Assembly: GCF_900215505.1 (NCBI RefSeq)
Contig: NZ_LT907844.1
Span: 1,708,501 to 1,772,500, forward strand
Length of the DNA: 64,000 nucleotides
Reading direction: 5' to 3'
Source of the DNA: Cohaesibacter sp. ES.047
GTDB taxonomy: Bacteria; Pseudomonadota; Alphaproteobacteria; Rhizobiales; Cohaesibacteraceae
The notes beneath the pieces were generated by a model, which was not told the origin of the DNA, searched no databases, and worked only from the letters and a program-made list of their open reading frames with translations. Below, piece by piece: positions 1 to 7,689 of the stretch. Every line of letters starts with the position of its first letter. The stretch's first letter is position 1. The translations under genes were made by a program, and so were the position numbers.

Positions 1-2
1 CG

Positions 3-203
3 TATGGGCCGCGCAAGGGACGGCTCGATAGCGAGCGCAATTGCATCTCCAATATCCATGATGATGGACTGTCTCACGAGGCGGCTGCACACAAGATCGC
101 GTGGATTGTGTGCGAGGCCCTGCGCCTAAAACTGACCGGTGTTGCGCTTAAGGAAAACTCACCCGAGGCCGGATTGCTGATCGATGGATCGGATTCCGAT
201 TAG
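3..203 (+). CDS. eutC: Ethanolamine ammonia-lyase small subunit EutC, C-terminal end
   Basis: This frame is open from the window edge and encodes the last 66 residues of a protein. It carries an [21 protein letters not shown]-like stretch followed by a [11 protein letters not shown] tail, which I recognise as the conserved C-terminus of EutC. EutC with EutB forms the adenosylcobalamin-dependent enzyme that splits ethanolamine into acetaldehyde and ammonia. The rest of the gene, and presumably eutB, lies to the left. The family call rests on a short fragment, so it is good but not certain. Confidence 0.72.
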   Translation, partial: YGPRKGRLDSERNCISNIHDDGLSHEAAAHKIAWIVCEALRLKLTGVALKENSPEAGLLIDGSDSD

Positions 204-204
204 G

Positions 205-315
205 TTATATTTTCCAATGCTTTAATTCTCTTTTAGAGCTTTTTCTTGTGTCGAATCCATGCTCTTTGGGACCGCGCTTTTGGGGGTGTGGTCGCGGTGG
301 CGTCTTTTTGGACAT
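205..315 (-). CDS. Possible small basic protein, 36 aa
   Basis: The minus strand holds a 36-codon frame starting MSKKTPPRPHPQKRGPKEHG and ending KHWKI. A GAGGAG ribosome-binding site lies about ten bases before the ATG, which is unusually good for a chance frame. The product would be strongly basic (many Lys/Arg) with no membrane segment. It is convergent with eutC: the two stop codons are one base apart. I recognise no family. It could be a small nucleic-acid-binding protein or a spurious frame; the ribosome-binding site is the main support. Confidence 0.3.
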   Translation of the reverse strand: MSKKTPPRPHPQKRGPKEHGFDTRKSSKRELKHWKI

Positions 316-427
316 CGGAACAAATCTCCTCATCAAGCATTGTTTTACCGAGAGCGACGAGCTTTGAGAGACCTTTTCGGTTTGGCTGTCAGCTCGTTGG
401 AAACAAGTTTGGATTGAAGGAGTATTG

Positions 428-925
428 ATGATGAAACGCGCATTGAAACTGCTGGCCGTTGCTGCCGTTCCGGCCATGTTGATGGGACAGAGTGCTCAGG
501 CCGAGGGCGTCGAGCGAGTCGAGGTTGGTCGGCTTGATTGCGCTGTCAGCAGTGGCGACGGATTCATTTTCCAGTCCACCAAGGATCTGTCCTGTACCTT
601 CCATCCCGCCAATCCCGATGCTGCCGATGAGCCCTATTTTGGCGTCATCAATAAATGGGGCCTCGATATCGGGAAATCGGAGAATGGTGTGATTTCCTGG
701 TTGGTGTTGGCACCGACCAAGGATGACTACCGTCCCGGTGCTCTGGCTGGTGATTATGCCGGTGTGAGCACGCAGGCGACGGTCGGGGCCGGTGTCGGGG
801 CCAATCTGCTACTTGGTGGCTCGAGCGAGACGATTGCCCTGCAGCCGCTGAGTGTTTCGACCCAGACGGGCCTCAACTTCGCACTGGCTGTCAGTCAGAT
901 CGAGCTGCGTACGGCTGTTGACTGA
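428..925 (+). CDS. DUF992 family secreted protein
   Basis: The product (165 aa) begins with a Sec signal peptide (KRALKLLAVAAVPAMLMGQSAQA), so it should be periplasmic. The mature part shows the DUF992 pattern: a VGRLDC start, GFIFQSTKDLSCTF, then a glycine/valine-rich ATVGAGVGANLLLGG segment and IALQPLSVSTQTGLN near the end. The family is common in Rhizobiales and its function is unknown. An AAGGAG site at 417-422 serves either of two adjacent ATGs (428 or 431); 431 has the more usual spacing. A GGAAC box upstream has the wrong spacing for an EcfG promoter, so regulation is not evident. Confidence 0.85.
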   Translation: MMKRALKLLAVAAVPAMLMGQSAQAEGVERVEVGRLDCAVSSGDGFIFQSTKDLSCTFHPANPDAADEPYFGVINKWGLDIGKSENGVISWLVLAPTKDDYRPGALAGDYAGVSTQATVGAGVGANLLLGGSSETIALQPLSVSTQTGLNFALAVSQIELRTAVD

Positions 926-959
926 TAAGCGGACCTAAACCAGCGACACACCCTTGATC

Positions 960-1010
960 GGGGACGATGCAATCGTGAGGACCGGCTTGACCTGTCCCTT
1001 CATCGTCCCC
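960..1010 (+). terminator. Long hairpin after the DUF992 gene
   Basis: A perfect 10-bp inverted repeat (GGGGACGATG and its complement) encloses a 31-base loop and is followed by a C-rich stretch and four T. It may end the upstream transcript, but the T-run is poor and the loop large. It could instead be a processing or regulatory hairpin in the leader of the next gene. Confidence 0.35.
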
Positions 1011-1040
1011 AACCCCTTTTCCAAAAGGAGCTCACGCACC

Positions 1041-1232
1041 ATGTACGGTTATAGCCTTCTTGGCCTTCTTATTCTGATCGCCGATATCTACGCCATCATC
1101 AAGACCCTGCAGAGCGGGGCAAGCACCGGAGCCAAGTTGCTCTGGGTCCTCGGCATCCTGATCTTCCCGGTTATTGGCGTGATTGTCTGGTATTTTGCTG
1201 GCCCCAGTGGCGGGCGCAGCGTTAGGATTTAG
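1041..1232 (+). CDS. PLDc_N-domain small membrane protein
   Basis: The 63-aa product has two hydrophobic helices (about residues 5-22 and 34-54) separated by a short polar loop, ending in a GPSGGRS tail. This matches the PLDc_N domain, found at the N-terminus of cardiolipin synthases and as stand-alone small inner-membrane proteins. The catalytic HKD phospholipase domain is absent, so enzymatic activity is not expected. An AAAGGAG site precedes the ATG by ten bases. Its last 11 bases overlap the 3' end of the convergent kinase gene. Confidence 0.75.
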   Translation: MYGYSLLGLLILIADIYAIIKTLQSGASTGAKLLWVLGILIFPVIGVIVWYFAGPSGGRSVRI

Positions 1233-2868
1233 TCTTCTCGCTGGTTTCGAGCGGGATGATGATCTCGACTGTCAGGCCGTGATCTTCATAGCGCCGCTCG
1301 ATTTTACCGTTCAATTCGCCGACGATATTGGCGTCAATCAGTTTGGTCCCGAATCCCTTGTGGGTCGGGGCCTCTATTCTTTCTGCGCTTTTTTCCTCCC
1401 ATAGGAACGTAAGAAGCCGTTTCTTGCCTTTGATCATTACGTTCCATTTCACCTTCAGCACTTCCTTGGCTGTGGAGACCGCGCTGTATTTCAACGCGTT
1501 GGTTGCAAGTTCGTGGAACGTCAGGGCAAGTGCCTGAGAGGTGGTTTCGTCCAGTTCAACTTTCGGCCCCGATATGCGGTTCTTTATGCCATTTTCTCCC
1601 AGAACCTGCTCAAGCTCCTTGGCGAGTAGATCTGACAGATCGGCGCGTTGCCAACGGGAGCGCGTGAGAGCATCCTGAGCGTTCGCCATGGCCTGTAGGC
1701 GGGCGTTGAAAGACTCGGTGAAGTCATCAATGGTATCCGAGTGGCGGGCTGTCTGGCGGGATATTGCCAGAATGCGGGCAATCGAATTCTTGATGCGATG
1801 CTTCATTTCCTGAAGCAGCAGTTCCTTCTCCTTCAAGTTCTTTTCCGTCAACGCATGCATTGCATGTGCTGTCCTGACTGCGCGCAGTTGCGAATGGGTG
1901 ATCCATGCGAGCATGCCGGCAAGCAGTAGGAACATGACAGCCGAAACGTAGGGCGCCAATGTTTCAAGATCCCACTTGGTGGCCTTGCGTATCCGGACAT
2001 CCAGAACCCAGGTTCTGCCAGCCACGTCCAGTGAGCGCGTCTGGCTTAAGTCGAGATCGAACAGGGCGTCATCATCGTAGGTGGAGGACTTATAGAGCAC
2101 GGGTGTGTCTTTTTCGTCGTCTCGGGCGAGGACTGAAACGGGAATGTTCAGTGACTGCTCAAGTGTCTTTTGAAACAGGTCGCCGGCCCTGAATGGTGAG
2201 TAGATGAGGCCTCTTGATGGCTTTGTGAAGCTGTATGGCGCGCGCTTTATGTCAGCATTCTGATCCTTGATATAGGGAAGATAAAGCAGGAAGCCTGCCT
2301 GCTTTTTAGTTGAGATTTCCTGGACCAGTTCAACCGGAGCCGACGCGGTGACATTCTTGCTGGCAAAGGCCTTGCGAATGGCGTTGCGCCTGACCTCATC
2401 GGAAAACATGTCATAGGCGATGGCAGCTTTATTGCGCACATCCATCGGTTCGAGCAATACGATCGGCGTGCGATAATCCTGATCTGTTTCGGGCCAGACG
2501 GCAACGTCCACATCATAATAGAGCTGAAGTATGGTGTTCAGGGAGTCTTCGTGTCTGGTTTCGATCCATTCGGCAAAGCCTATGCCCTGAAGGCCTGGAT
2601 ATCGCTCGTTTATGTCGAGGCCCTGAACGATCTGGTGAAAGCGCTTTGCGTTGATTCGACTGGGGCTGGCCTGAAAAAAGGCATTTGTTGCCCTCATCAG
2701 CGCGACGCATTCATCAAGCCGTGTCGAGATCTGATTGACGGTTTGGTCTGCGTAGTCCTTTGCTCTGAGATCTTGGTTGGTTTTGGCGCCATTGTGAAGC
2801 GTGAGGGTTACGCCTGATCCAATAATCAGGATCGTCGAAAAAACGATGGGGGCAATCAGTCTGTGCAT
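1222..2868 (-). CDS. CHASE-domain HWE-family sensor histidine kinase
   Basis: This 548-aa membrane kinase has an N-terminal transmembrane helix (about 5-25), an extracytoplasmic CHASE domain (about 60-290, with FFQASPSRI and GFAEWIE), a second helix (about 306-325) and a C-terminal kinase. The phosphoacceptor block KHRIKNS places the histidine at residue 357. The N-box reads HELATNALKYSA and a later LWEEKS supplies the W-x-E signature of HWE kinases; the G box is HKGFGTKLI. CHASE domains bind small extracellular ligands, but this ligand is unknown. HWE kinases near phyR commonly feed the general stress response, so PhyR is a plausible target, inferred from proximity only. Confidence 0.85.
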   Translation of the reverse strand: MHRLIAPIVFSTILIIGSGVTLTLHNGAKTNQDLRAKDYADQTVNQISTRLDECVALMRATNAFFQASPSRINAKRFHQIVQGLDINERYPGLQGIGFAEWIETRHEDSLNTILQLYYDVDVAVWPETDQDYRTPIVLLEPMDVRNKAAIAYDMFSDEVRRNAIRKAFASKNVTASAPVELVQEISTKKQAGFLLYLPYIKDQNADIKRAPYSFTKPSRGLIYSPFRAGDLFQKTLEQSLNIPVSVLARDDEKDTPVLYKSSTYDDDALFDLDLSQTRSLDVAGRTWVLDVRIRKATKWDLETLAPYVSAVMFLLLAGMLAWITHSQLRAVRTAHAMHALTEKNLKEKELLLQEMKHRIKNSIARILAISRQTARHSDTIDDFTESFNARLQAMANAQDALTRSRWQRADLSDLLAKELEQVLGENGIKNRISGPKVELDETTSQALALTFHELATNALKYSAVSTAKEVLKVKWNVMIKGKKRLLTFLWEEKSAERIEAPTHKGFGTKLIDANIVGELNGKIERRYEDHGLTVEIIIPLETSEKTKS

Positions 2869-3088
2869 GTTTTGGTTTTTTTATCCAGTTCTGGGCGTAG
2901 ATTTTCGACGCCTTACCAGATGAAGGATTATAAAACCAGTTTCCCATGGATACATACTAAATTTTGATTTATGGGGCTTTTATCCAAGCAAAAGTGGTAC
3001 GTATAAGTCCTGTTTTGCGTATCCATACGGTTAAATGATCGTAGATTGTACCTAGGCTTTGCTGCCAAACGTTTTGTGTTTCTTTTAA

Positions 3089-3113
3089 GGAACCAATCTG
3101 TTTGAGAGACGTT
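3089..3113 (+). promoter_or_regulatory. EcfG (general stress sigma factor) promoter before csbD
   Basis: GGAAC, 17 bases ending in C, then GTT gives the GGAAC-N16-cGTT consensus of alphaproteobacterial EcfG promoters. It lies about 66 bases before the csbD ATG, the strongest position for a real promoter in this set. Confidence 0.85.
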
Positions 3114-3178
3114 TACAGTATGAAGGGGAGAAAAAGACCCCATTGAATAAGTTTAACTCCAAGAAAGGGAGACTAATC

Positions 3179-3376
3179 ATGAATTGGAATCAGGTCGAAG
3201 GCAACTGGGAACAGTTTAAAGGCAAGGTTCAGGAACAATGGGGCGAGCTGACCAATGATGATGTGGATGTCATTGCTGGTAACCGCAAACAGCTGGCTGG
3301 CAAGATTCAGGAGCGTTATGGCAAAGCCGAAGATGAAGCTGAACGCGAGATCGACAGCTGGATCGCCCGTCACTGA
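3179..3376 (+). CDS. CsbD family stress protein
   Basis: The 65-aa hydrophilic product (MNWNQVEGNWEQFKGK, QEQWGELTNDD, AGNRKQLAGKIQERYG, ending DSWIARH) matches the CsbD family closely in length and pattern. CsbD proteins are small helical general-stress proteins of unknown biochemical role, induced by sigma-B in Bacillus and by EcfG in alphaproteobacteria. An AAAGGGAG site sits eight bases before this ATG, which favours it over an upstream in-frame start at 3143. An EcfG promoter precedes the gene and a strong terminator follows. Confidence 0.92.
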   Translation: MNWNQVEGNWEQFKGKVQEQWGELTNDDVDVIAGNRKQLAGKIQERYGKAEDEAEREIDSWIARH

Positions 3377-3405
3377 CGGCCATGTCTTTAAAGACTTTTA
3401 AAAAG

Positions 3406-3434
3406 CGGAGCCCTCTTCGGGGCTTCGTTTTTTT
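3406..3434 (+). terminator. Rho-independent terminator of csbD
   Basis: An 8-bp GC-rich stem (CGGAGCCC with GGGCTTCG) is followed by seven T on the plus strand, directly downstream of csbD. Confidence 0.85.
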
Positions 3435-3545
3435 GTGTCCTGTTTCTTGGGGGCTCTGTATTTTCGTTGCCTCGCCTGTTTCCTCCCTTTGCGCTTTGGC
3501 CGTGATCCGGCTCAGCCAATCGGGGGGCGGCGGGTAGGCATACAA

Positions 3546-3581
3546 AAAAAGCGGCTCTGCAATGATGCAGAACCGCTTTTT
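3546..3581. terminator. Bidirectional terminator
   Basis: A nearly perfect hairpin (AAAAAGCGG and CCGCTTTTT outside, TCTGCA and TGCAGA inside) has A and T runs on both flanks. It can end transcription from the DUF1328 gene on the minus strand and any read-through from csbD. Confidence 0.8.
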
Positions 3582-3620
3582 GTGAGAGCGATGGCCTTGG
3601 GGGCTGTCGTTCAATTTGTC

Positions 3621-3785
3621 TTATCGACCTCTGAGCAGATGAGCGAAGAGTGAAAGGACAAGAAAGGCCAAGAACAGGAAGAATAGAATTTGAGCTATCC
3701 CTGCTGATGCGCCTGCAATCCCACCGAATCCGAGTACACCTGCGATAAGGGCGATGATAAAGAATACCAAAGCATAATAAAGCAT
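3621..3785 (-). CDS. DUF1328 (YtjA-like) small membrane protein
   Basis: The 54-aa product starts [20 protein letters not shown] and continues [16 protein letters not shown], the hallmark of DUF1328: two short transmembrane helices around a GFGGIAG turn. This start is chosen over an upstream ATG because an AAGGAG site lies seven bases before it and family members begin with MLY(W/Y)A. The function is unknown. The EcfG promoter at 3814-3839 marks it as a general stress gene. Confidence 0.9.
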   Translation of the reverse strand: MLYYALVFFIIALIAGVLGFGGIAGASAGIAQILFFLFLAFLVLSLFAHLLRGR

Positions 3786-3813
3786 GTCGTTTCTCCTTTT
3801 CATGTGTCTGTAT

Positions 3814-3839
3814 AACGCGAGGAAAGGAGAGTTGGTTCC
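3814..3839 (-). promoter_or_regulatory. EcfG promoter before DUF1328 gene
   Basis: On the minus strand GGAAC is followed by 18 bases ending in C and then GTT (GGAAC-N17-cGTT), one base longer than the other sites but within the known range. The start codon lies about 30 bases downstream. Confidence 0.75.
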
Positions 3840-3851
3840 ACTCTTTATTAT

Positions 3852-4646
3852 TTAAATTTGGTCGTTGTTCGTGCTGTCAAAAAAGAGAGCCTGACTGATC
3901 AGTGCTTTCACCATGTCAGCGTTGAATGGTTTGGTGACGAGGAACGTTGGTTCGGGGCGTTCGCCGGTCAACAGGCGTTCTGGAAAGGCCGTGATGAAGA
4001 TCACCGGGATATCGCTGTCCGAAAGGATGTCGTTGACAGCATCGATGCCTGAAGACCCATCGGCGAGCTGAATGTCGGCAAGAACCATTTTCGGCTTGTC
4101 GCTGTTGTAGAGCTCGATTGCTTCGGTGTGGGTGCGGGCGATGCCGGTGACCCGATGGCCAAGGCTTTCGACCATTTGTTCGATGTCCATGGCGATCAGA
4201 GGCTCGTCCTCGATGATCATGATGTCGGTTGCAACCTGAGAGGAGATTTCCTCCGAGGCCTTGTTGATCAGAGCACCGATCTCGTCTTGCTCGAGATCGA
4301 GAATGGCAGCGGTTTCTTCCGCCGTGAATTCCTCGATCGACGTCAGCAGAAAGGCCTGTCGCGCCTTGGGCGAGACCATCTGCAGATTGCGTGCAGCGCG
4401 ACTCTCCCAGGCATAGGGCGAGTCTGCTGTGGGAACATCCACGTGCGCGCTGTCATAGATCTGAGTGAAAATCCTGAAAACCGACACGCGATCATTTCCG
4501 GTTTCGGGGAAGAGAGTAACGTCGGCGATTAACGCCTCCAGTGTGGCGGCGACATATGCGTCGCCAGAGGTCTGGGATCCTGTCACGGCACGAGCGTAAC
4601 GACGAAGATAGGGGAGATGTGCAGCGACACGGGTAGAGAGCGTCAT
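3852..4646 (-). CDS. phyR: General stress response regulator PhyR
   Basis: The 264-aa protein has the diagnostic PhyR layout: an N-terminal ECF-sigma-like domain without DNA-binding function (about 1-135) fused to a receiver (about 140-255). The receiver shows acidic residues in MIIEDEP, the phosphoacceptor Asp191 in VLADIQLADG, the FATGUY motif in VIFITAFPERLLTG, and the conserved Lys in VTKPF. In the known mechanism phosphorylated PhyR binds the anti-sigma factor NepR through its sigma-like domain and frees EcfG. It is divergent from nepR-ecfG with its own EcfG-type promoter, the usual positive-feedback layout. Confidence 0.97.
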   Translation of the reverse strand: MTLSTRVAAHLPYLRRYARAVTGSQTSGDAYVAATLEALIADVTLFPETGNDRVSVFRIFTQIYDSAHVDVPTADSPYAWESRAARNLQMVSPKARQAFLLTSIEEFTAEETAAILDLEQDEIGALINKASEEISSQVATDIMIIEDEPLIAMDIEQMVESLGHRVTGIARTHTEAIELYNSDKPKMVLADIQLADGSSGIDAVNDILSDSDIPVIFITAFPERLLTGERPEPTFLVTKPFNADMVKALISQALFFDSTNNDQI

Positions 4647-4706
4647 CCGATAGCCTTTCCTTGATGGCAGATTTTACCAAGAATTGATTGCTCAATATTC
4701 TGTGAT

Positions 4707-4731
4707 AACTCTTTACATTGCAAAATGTTCC
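4707..4731 (-). promoter_or_regulatory. EcfG-type promoter of phyR
   Basis: On the minus strand GGAAC is followed by 17 bases and GTT, with A instead of the usual C before GTT. It faces away from the nepR promoter, and the two GGAAC boxes are only eight bases apart. The start codon lies about 60 bases downstream. Confidence 0.8.
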
Positions 4732-4739
4732 GATGGCAG

Positions 4740-4764
4740 GGAACATTTTTGCGAACAAGGCGTT
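4740..4764 (+). promoter_or_regulatory. EcfG promoter of nepR-ecfG
   Basis: GGAAC, 17 bases ending in C, then GTT. It lies 34 bases before the first nepR start codon and indicates EcfG autoregulation. Confidence 0.88.
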
Positions 4765-4798
4765 ATTATAACAAAACTGCGGCAATTCTCTGATCTTA

Positions 4799-5035
4799 AT
4801 GGTGTCACATATGACAAGAAATGAAACGAAACAGGTGGATCCCGGTGCGGAGGCTGGCTCTTTGGGGCAGGGGCTTCGGTCGAATGACGAGTGGAATCCC
4901 AATGATGCAATCTCGCAAAAACTCAAGGCACTTTACACCCGTACCGAGCAGGAGGCGATTCCTGACCGATTTCTAGACCTGCTGGAGCAGCTCGACGATG
5001 CAGAACGAGCGGCCAAAAAAGTCAGCAAGGGGTAA
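4799..5035 (+). CDS. nepR: Anti-sigma factor NepR
   Basis: The product (78 aa, or 74 from the second ATG at 4811) contains the NepR core: ISQKLKALYTRTEQEAIPDRFLDLLEQLD-type helices with the conserved PDRFLDLLE segment at about residues 54-62. NepR holds EcfG inactive and is titrated by phosphorylated PhyR. Neither start has a good ribosome-binding site. The gene ends four bases before the ecfG ATG, so the two are translated from one mRNA. Confidence 0.93.
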   Translation: MVSHMTRNETKQVDPGAEAGSLGQGLRSNDEWNPNDAISQKLKALYTRTEQEAIPDRFLDLLEQLDDAERAAKKVSKG

Positions 5036-5039
5036 TTTC

Positions 5040-5591
5040 ATGCAGCATGATAAAAGCTTCAAGCGCGAAATGCTTGCGGTTCTGCCAAGCCTTCGCGCTT
5101 TTGCGATGTCCTTGTGCGGCAAGCAGGATCGCGCTGACGATCTGGTTCAGGATACGGTTATGAAAGCCTGGGCCAAGCAGGAGAGTTTCGAAGCTGGCAC
5201 CAATATGCGAGCATGGCTCTTCACAATCCTTCGCAATGAATTCTACAGCCAGATGCGCAAGGCTGGACGGGAAATTCAGGACAGCGAGGGGACCTTCACC
5301 AACAATGTTGCAACCCAGCCGACCCAGCACGGCATGATGGATATGCATGACTTCCGCAAAGCCCTTGAAGAGCTTCCGGACAATCAGCGTGAAGCCATCA
5401 TTCTGGTGGGAGCGTCTGGTTTGTCTTATGAAGAAGCTGCTGAGGTTTGTGATTGTGCCGTCGGGACAATCAAGAGCCGGGTTAATCGCGCCAGAGCAAG
5501 GCTGCAGGAGCTGCTGGCGCTGGATGAAAACGGCAATTACCAGCCTGACGAGTCCGCTGCCTCAGTGATGTCGCAGGCCTTTGTGAGCTGA
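5040..5591 (+). CDS. ecfG: ECF sigma factor EcfG (general stress sigma)
   Basis: The 183-aa protein has sigma-70 region 2 (about 10-75, with DDLVQDTVMKAW and FEAGTNMRAWLFTILRNEFY) and region 4 (about 112-160, with LPDNQREAIILVGASGLSYE and VGTIKSRVNRAR). Its place beside phyR and nepR makes it EcfG of the ECF15 group. It should direct RNA polymerase to the GGAAC-N16/17-cGTT promoters listed here. An AAGGGG site lies eight bases before the ATG. Confidence 0.96.
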   Translation: MQHDKSFKREMLAVLPSLRAFAMSLCGKQDRADDLVQDTVMKAWAKQESFEAGTNMRAWLFTILRNEFYSQMRKAGREIQDSEGTFTNNVATQPTQHGMMDMHDFRKALEELPDNQREAIILVGASGLSYEEAAEVCDCAVGTIKSRVNRARARLQELLALDENGNYQPDESAASVMSQAFVS

Positions 5592-5632
5592 TCTCACACG
5601 ATTTTATCTTCTGGTTTTCTTCTGGTTTATTG

Positions 5633-5676
5633 AAAAGCCCCCGGATGGTCATTGTCAGGACATCCGGGGGCTTTTT
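5633..5676. terminator. Bidirectional terminator between ecfG and tspO
   Basis: A 15-bp stem (AAAAGCCCCCGGATG and its complement) with a 13-base loop has an A-run on one side and five T on the other. It serves convergent ecfG and tspO. Confidence 0.88.
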
Positions 5677-5729
5677 CTGTTTAGTGGCCAGTGTGCTGAT
5701 GCCTGTCCTGATGCCGCGCTGGTTGGGTT

Positions 5730-6188
5730 CTAGTTCAGGACCAGCAGGGCCGCGTTGAGATAGGTGGCAAAGCCCACCCAGAGCAGATAGGGCGCAAACA
5801 GGGCGGCCGCGATTGGAACGCGCCTGCTTGCGCTGATAATGAAGAACACGATGGTCGCAAGCAGTGCGATGATCACGAACAGACCCAGTGTCAGGCTGTG
5901 CGCGGAGAAGACAACCGGGCTCCAGACAAAATTGAGCAGCATCTGCAATCCCCAGATCGGCATAAGCTTGCGCACGTGATCGGATCGGAACACCTCGGCT
6001 CCGGCGAGCCCGATGAGGACGTAAAGCAGGGACCAAACCGGTCCGAACAGCCAGGACGGGGGTGTCAGGCTGGGCTTCGCTAAGGCCTGATACCAACTGC
6101 CCGGCAGATTGGTTGCCCCGATGTAAAGCCCGCCACCAAGCGAGATGGCAACAAAGACGCCGATTGTGATGATTTTTTTTCTGGTCAT
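5730..6188 (-). CDS. tspO: TspO/MBR family protein (tryptophan-rich sensory protein)
   Basis: The 152-aa product has five hydrophobic helices and TspO motifs: NLPGSWYQALAKPSLTPPSW, LFGPVWSLLYVLIG, GLQMLLNFVWSPVVF and PYLLWVGFATYLN. TspO proteins are membrane porphyrin-binding proteins linked to tetrapyrrole handling and oxidative stress in alphaproteobacteria. The ATG at 6188 starts the family-typical length; longer in-frame starts add a non-conserved tail. The ribosome-binding site is weak. The dps terminator separates it from the upstream gene. Confidence 0.93.
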   Translation of the reverse strand: MTRKKIITIGVFVAISLGGGLYIGATNLPGSWYQALAKPSLTPPSWLFGPVWSLLYVLIGLAGAEVFRSDHVRKLMPIWGLQMLLNFVWSPVVFSAHSLTLGLFVIIALLATIVFFIISASRRVPIAAALFAPYLLWVGFATYLNAALLVLN

Positions 6189-6280
6189 TCGTCCGGATAA
6201 ATTCTGTTGCGGGCGCTGCCTGCAATTGTCAAAGCAAAGGGTTCGAGCGCAGCTTAACCCATCATGGCGGTTTGGAAAGT

Positions 6281-6323
6281 AAAAAGACACCTCTCCCGCC
6301 GCGCACTCGGGCGGAAAAGGTGT
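6281..6323 (-). terminator. Terminator of dps
   Basis: On the minus strand a stem of about 14 bp (ACACCTTTTCCGCC paired with GGCGGGAGAGGTGT, small bulge) is followed by CTTTTT, about 45 bases beyond the dps stop codon. Confidence 0.78.
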
Positions 6324-6366
6324 GTAAGGGCTATGGTGCGGGCATCGCCAGAGCTGTCGGCTCGTT

Positions 6367-6879
6367 TTAGTCTGTCGCGATGGCGCGCAGCATCCAAAGC
6401 GCCTTCTCGTGGAAGGCGAGACGAGCTGTCAGCATGTCCTCGGTTACCACGTCGTCGTGATCGCCGGCAATCGATGCCGCACGGCGCATGGTGCGAACCA
6501 GATCTTCGTGCATTGTGATCAGGTCCACGATCATGTCATAGGCCTTGCGCTCCTTGATGTCGCCGCTTTCGGGGACAAAGGTATCGAAGCTCACCTGTTT
6601 GACAGGGGCGAGGCTGTCGAGGGCGCGGATGCGCTCGGCGATGACATCGGCTGCTGCGAACAGATCGTTGTAATGGTCTTCGGTTAATTCGTGCAGGGAC
6701 TTGAACAGCGGTCCGACCACATTCCAGTGATAGATGTGACTGATGATGGTCAGCTTGTAGGTGCCGCCGAGAATGTCAGACAGCGCCTCGGATATATCCT
6801 TGCGGTAGGTCTCATCAAGGCCTGTGTTGATTGCGGTGCTGTGTGGTTGAATTTGCAGAACTGCCTGTGAAGTGGACAT
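6367..6879 (-). CDS. dps: Dps-family DNA-protecting ferritin-like protein
   Basis: The 170-aa product has the four-helix ferritin-like pattern and Dps ferroxidase motifs: HIYHWNVVGPLFKSLHE followed by HYNDLFAAADVIAERIRALD, giving the His/Asp/Glu iron ligands at the dimer interface. Dps 12-mers bind DNA and oxidise iron with hydrogen peroxide. The start MSTSQAV is preferred over an upstream GTG because an AGGAAA site lies close to it. A CTCAC-tt-GTGAG dyad (6896-6907) overlaps the 5' leader and could be an operator. No EcfG promoter was found. Confidence 0.92.
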   Translation of the reverse strand: MSTSQAVLQIQPHSTAINTGLDETYRKDISEALSDILGGTYKLTIISHIYHWNVVGPLFKSLHELTEDHYNDLFAAADVIAERIRALDSLAPVKQVSFDTFVPESGDIKERKAYDMIVDLITMHEDLVRTMRRAASIAGDHDDVVTEDMLTARLAFHEKALWMLRAIATD

Positions 6880-6939
6880 TTTCCTTTCCTTCTTGCTCAC
6901 TTGTGAGTCAATGCGTTGAAGTGCTGGGGTGGTCGCCGG

Positions 6940-7350
6940 TTACAGCTTGCCGCGTGTGATATAGCTGGCGGCAGCAAATCCTGCTCCGAGCGCGAGCATC
7001 AGAAGCGGCGTTGTCGTCACCTGGCCCAAAAGGGCGCTGGTTGCTGCTGCTTCACGATTTTGTTCTTTGATTATCGCTCTGCGAATCTGGCGCAACCTTC
7101 GGCGCCTCAGCACGTAGATCAAAATCCCGCCCCCCATCAGGAAGGCAAACGCTCCCATGATGAGTGAGGCAATGATGGCACCCAGCTGCTGCTCGAGAAC
7201 GAGAAAGATCGCGAGCGTTGCAAAGCCAGCGCCTACCAGGCATATCAAGCTTGCCAGACCGAAGAGCAGACCGTCTTCGGCCTGACTACGGACCTGAGCT
7301 TTGATGCCCGGAGCCAGCATGTCAGCCAGGTTTTTTACAAAGGCATACAT
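6940..7350 (-). CDS. Phage-holin-like (Holin-X/YqjE type) membrane protein
   Basis: The 136-aa product has a soluble N-terminal helix with a basic loop, two transmembrane helices (about 31-52 and 57-82) joined by a short turn, a basic stretch (RRRRLRQIRRAI), and another hydrophobic segment near 108-128. This fits the YqjE/Holin-X superfamily, whose members are envelope stress proteins rather than lysis holins. It starts three bases after the DUF883 gene, a pairing like yqjD-yqjE in E. coli. Confidence 0.7.
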   Translation of the reverse strand: MYAFVKNLADMLAPGIKAQVRSQAEDGLLFGLASLICLVGAGFATLAIFLVLEQQLGAIIASLIMGAFAFLMGGGILIYVLRRRRLRQIRRAIIKEQNREAAATSALLGQVTTTPLLMLALGAGFAAASYITRGKL

Positions 7351-7353
7351 GGT

Positions 7354-7689
7354 CTATTTGCGGCTCATCAGACCCACAAGCAAACCAACGCCAGCGGCGA
7401 TGCCAATGGCTGCGAGCGGTTTCTTGCGAATCTCGAGCATCACCTTGGCTTCAGCGCGACCAAGTTCCTTGTTGGCGTCGGTCAGTGCTTCGGTTGCCTT
7501 GTCAGCTGCGGTGAGAGCTGAGGCTTTCGCGCGATCCTGAAAGCGGATCACGTCTTCAGAGCCGCGCTTGGCAAGAATCTGGCTGATGCCCGCGATGTCT
7601 TTGCGCAGTTGATCAATCTGTTCATTGATTGCTGCATCAGAAGTGCTGTCGGTCTTGGTCGTCTGGGTAGATTTGTTGGCTACAGCCAT
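7354..7689 (-). CDS. DUF883 (ElaB/YqjD-like) membrane-anchored protein
   Basis: The 111-aa product has a long charged helical N-terminal part (INEQIDQLRKDIAGISQIL, then Ala-rich DKATEALTDANKELGRAEAK) and a single C-terminal anchor (KKPLAAIGIAAGVGLLVGLMSRK). E. coli relatives bind ribosomes at the inner membrane in stationary phase. The ATG at 7689 follows an AAGGAG site and is preferred over longer in-frame starts. A GGAAC box upstream has no good -10 partner, so EcfG control is uncertain. Confidence 0.82.
   Translation of the reverse strand: MAVANKSTQTTKTDSTSDAAINEQIDQLRKDIAGISQILAKRGSEDVIRFQDRAKASALTAADKATEALTDANKELGRAEAKVMLEIRKKPLAAIGIAAGVGLLVGLMSRK

Noticed and set aside
317-344. GGAAC followed by GTT before the DUF992 gene
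   Set aside because: The spacer is 20 bases, outside the 16-18 range of EcfG promoters.
6940-7350. Phage lysis holin
   Set aside because: It pairs with a DUF883 gene in a stress region without any phage genes, so an envelope stress role is more likely.
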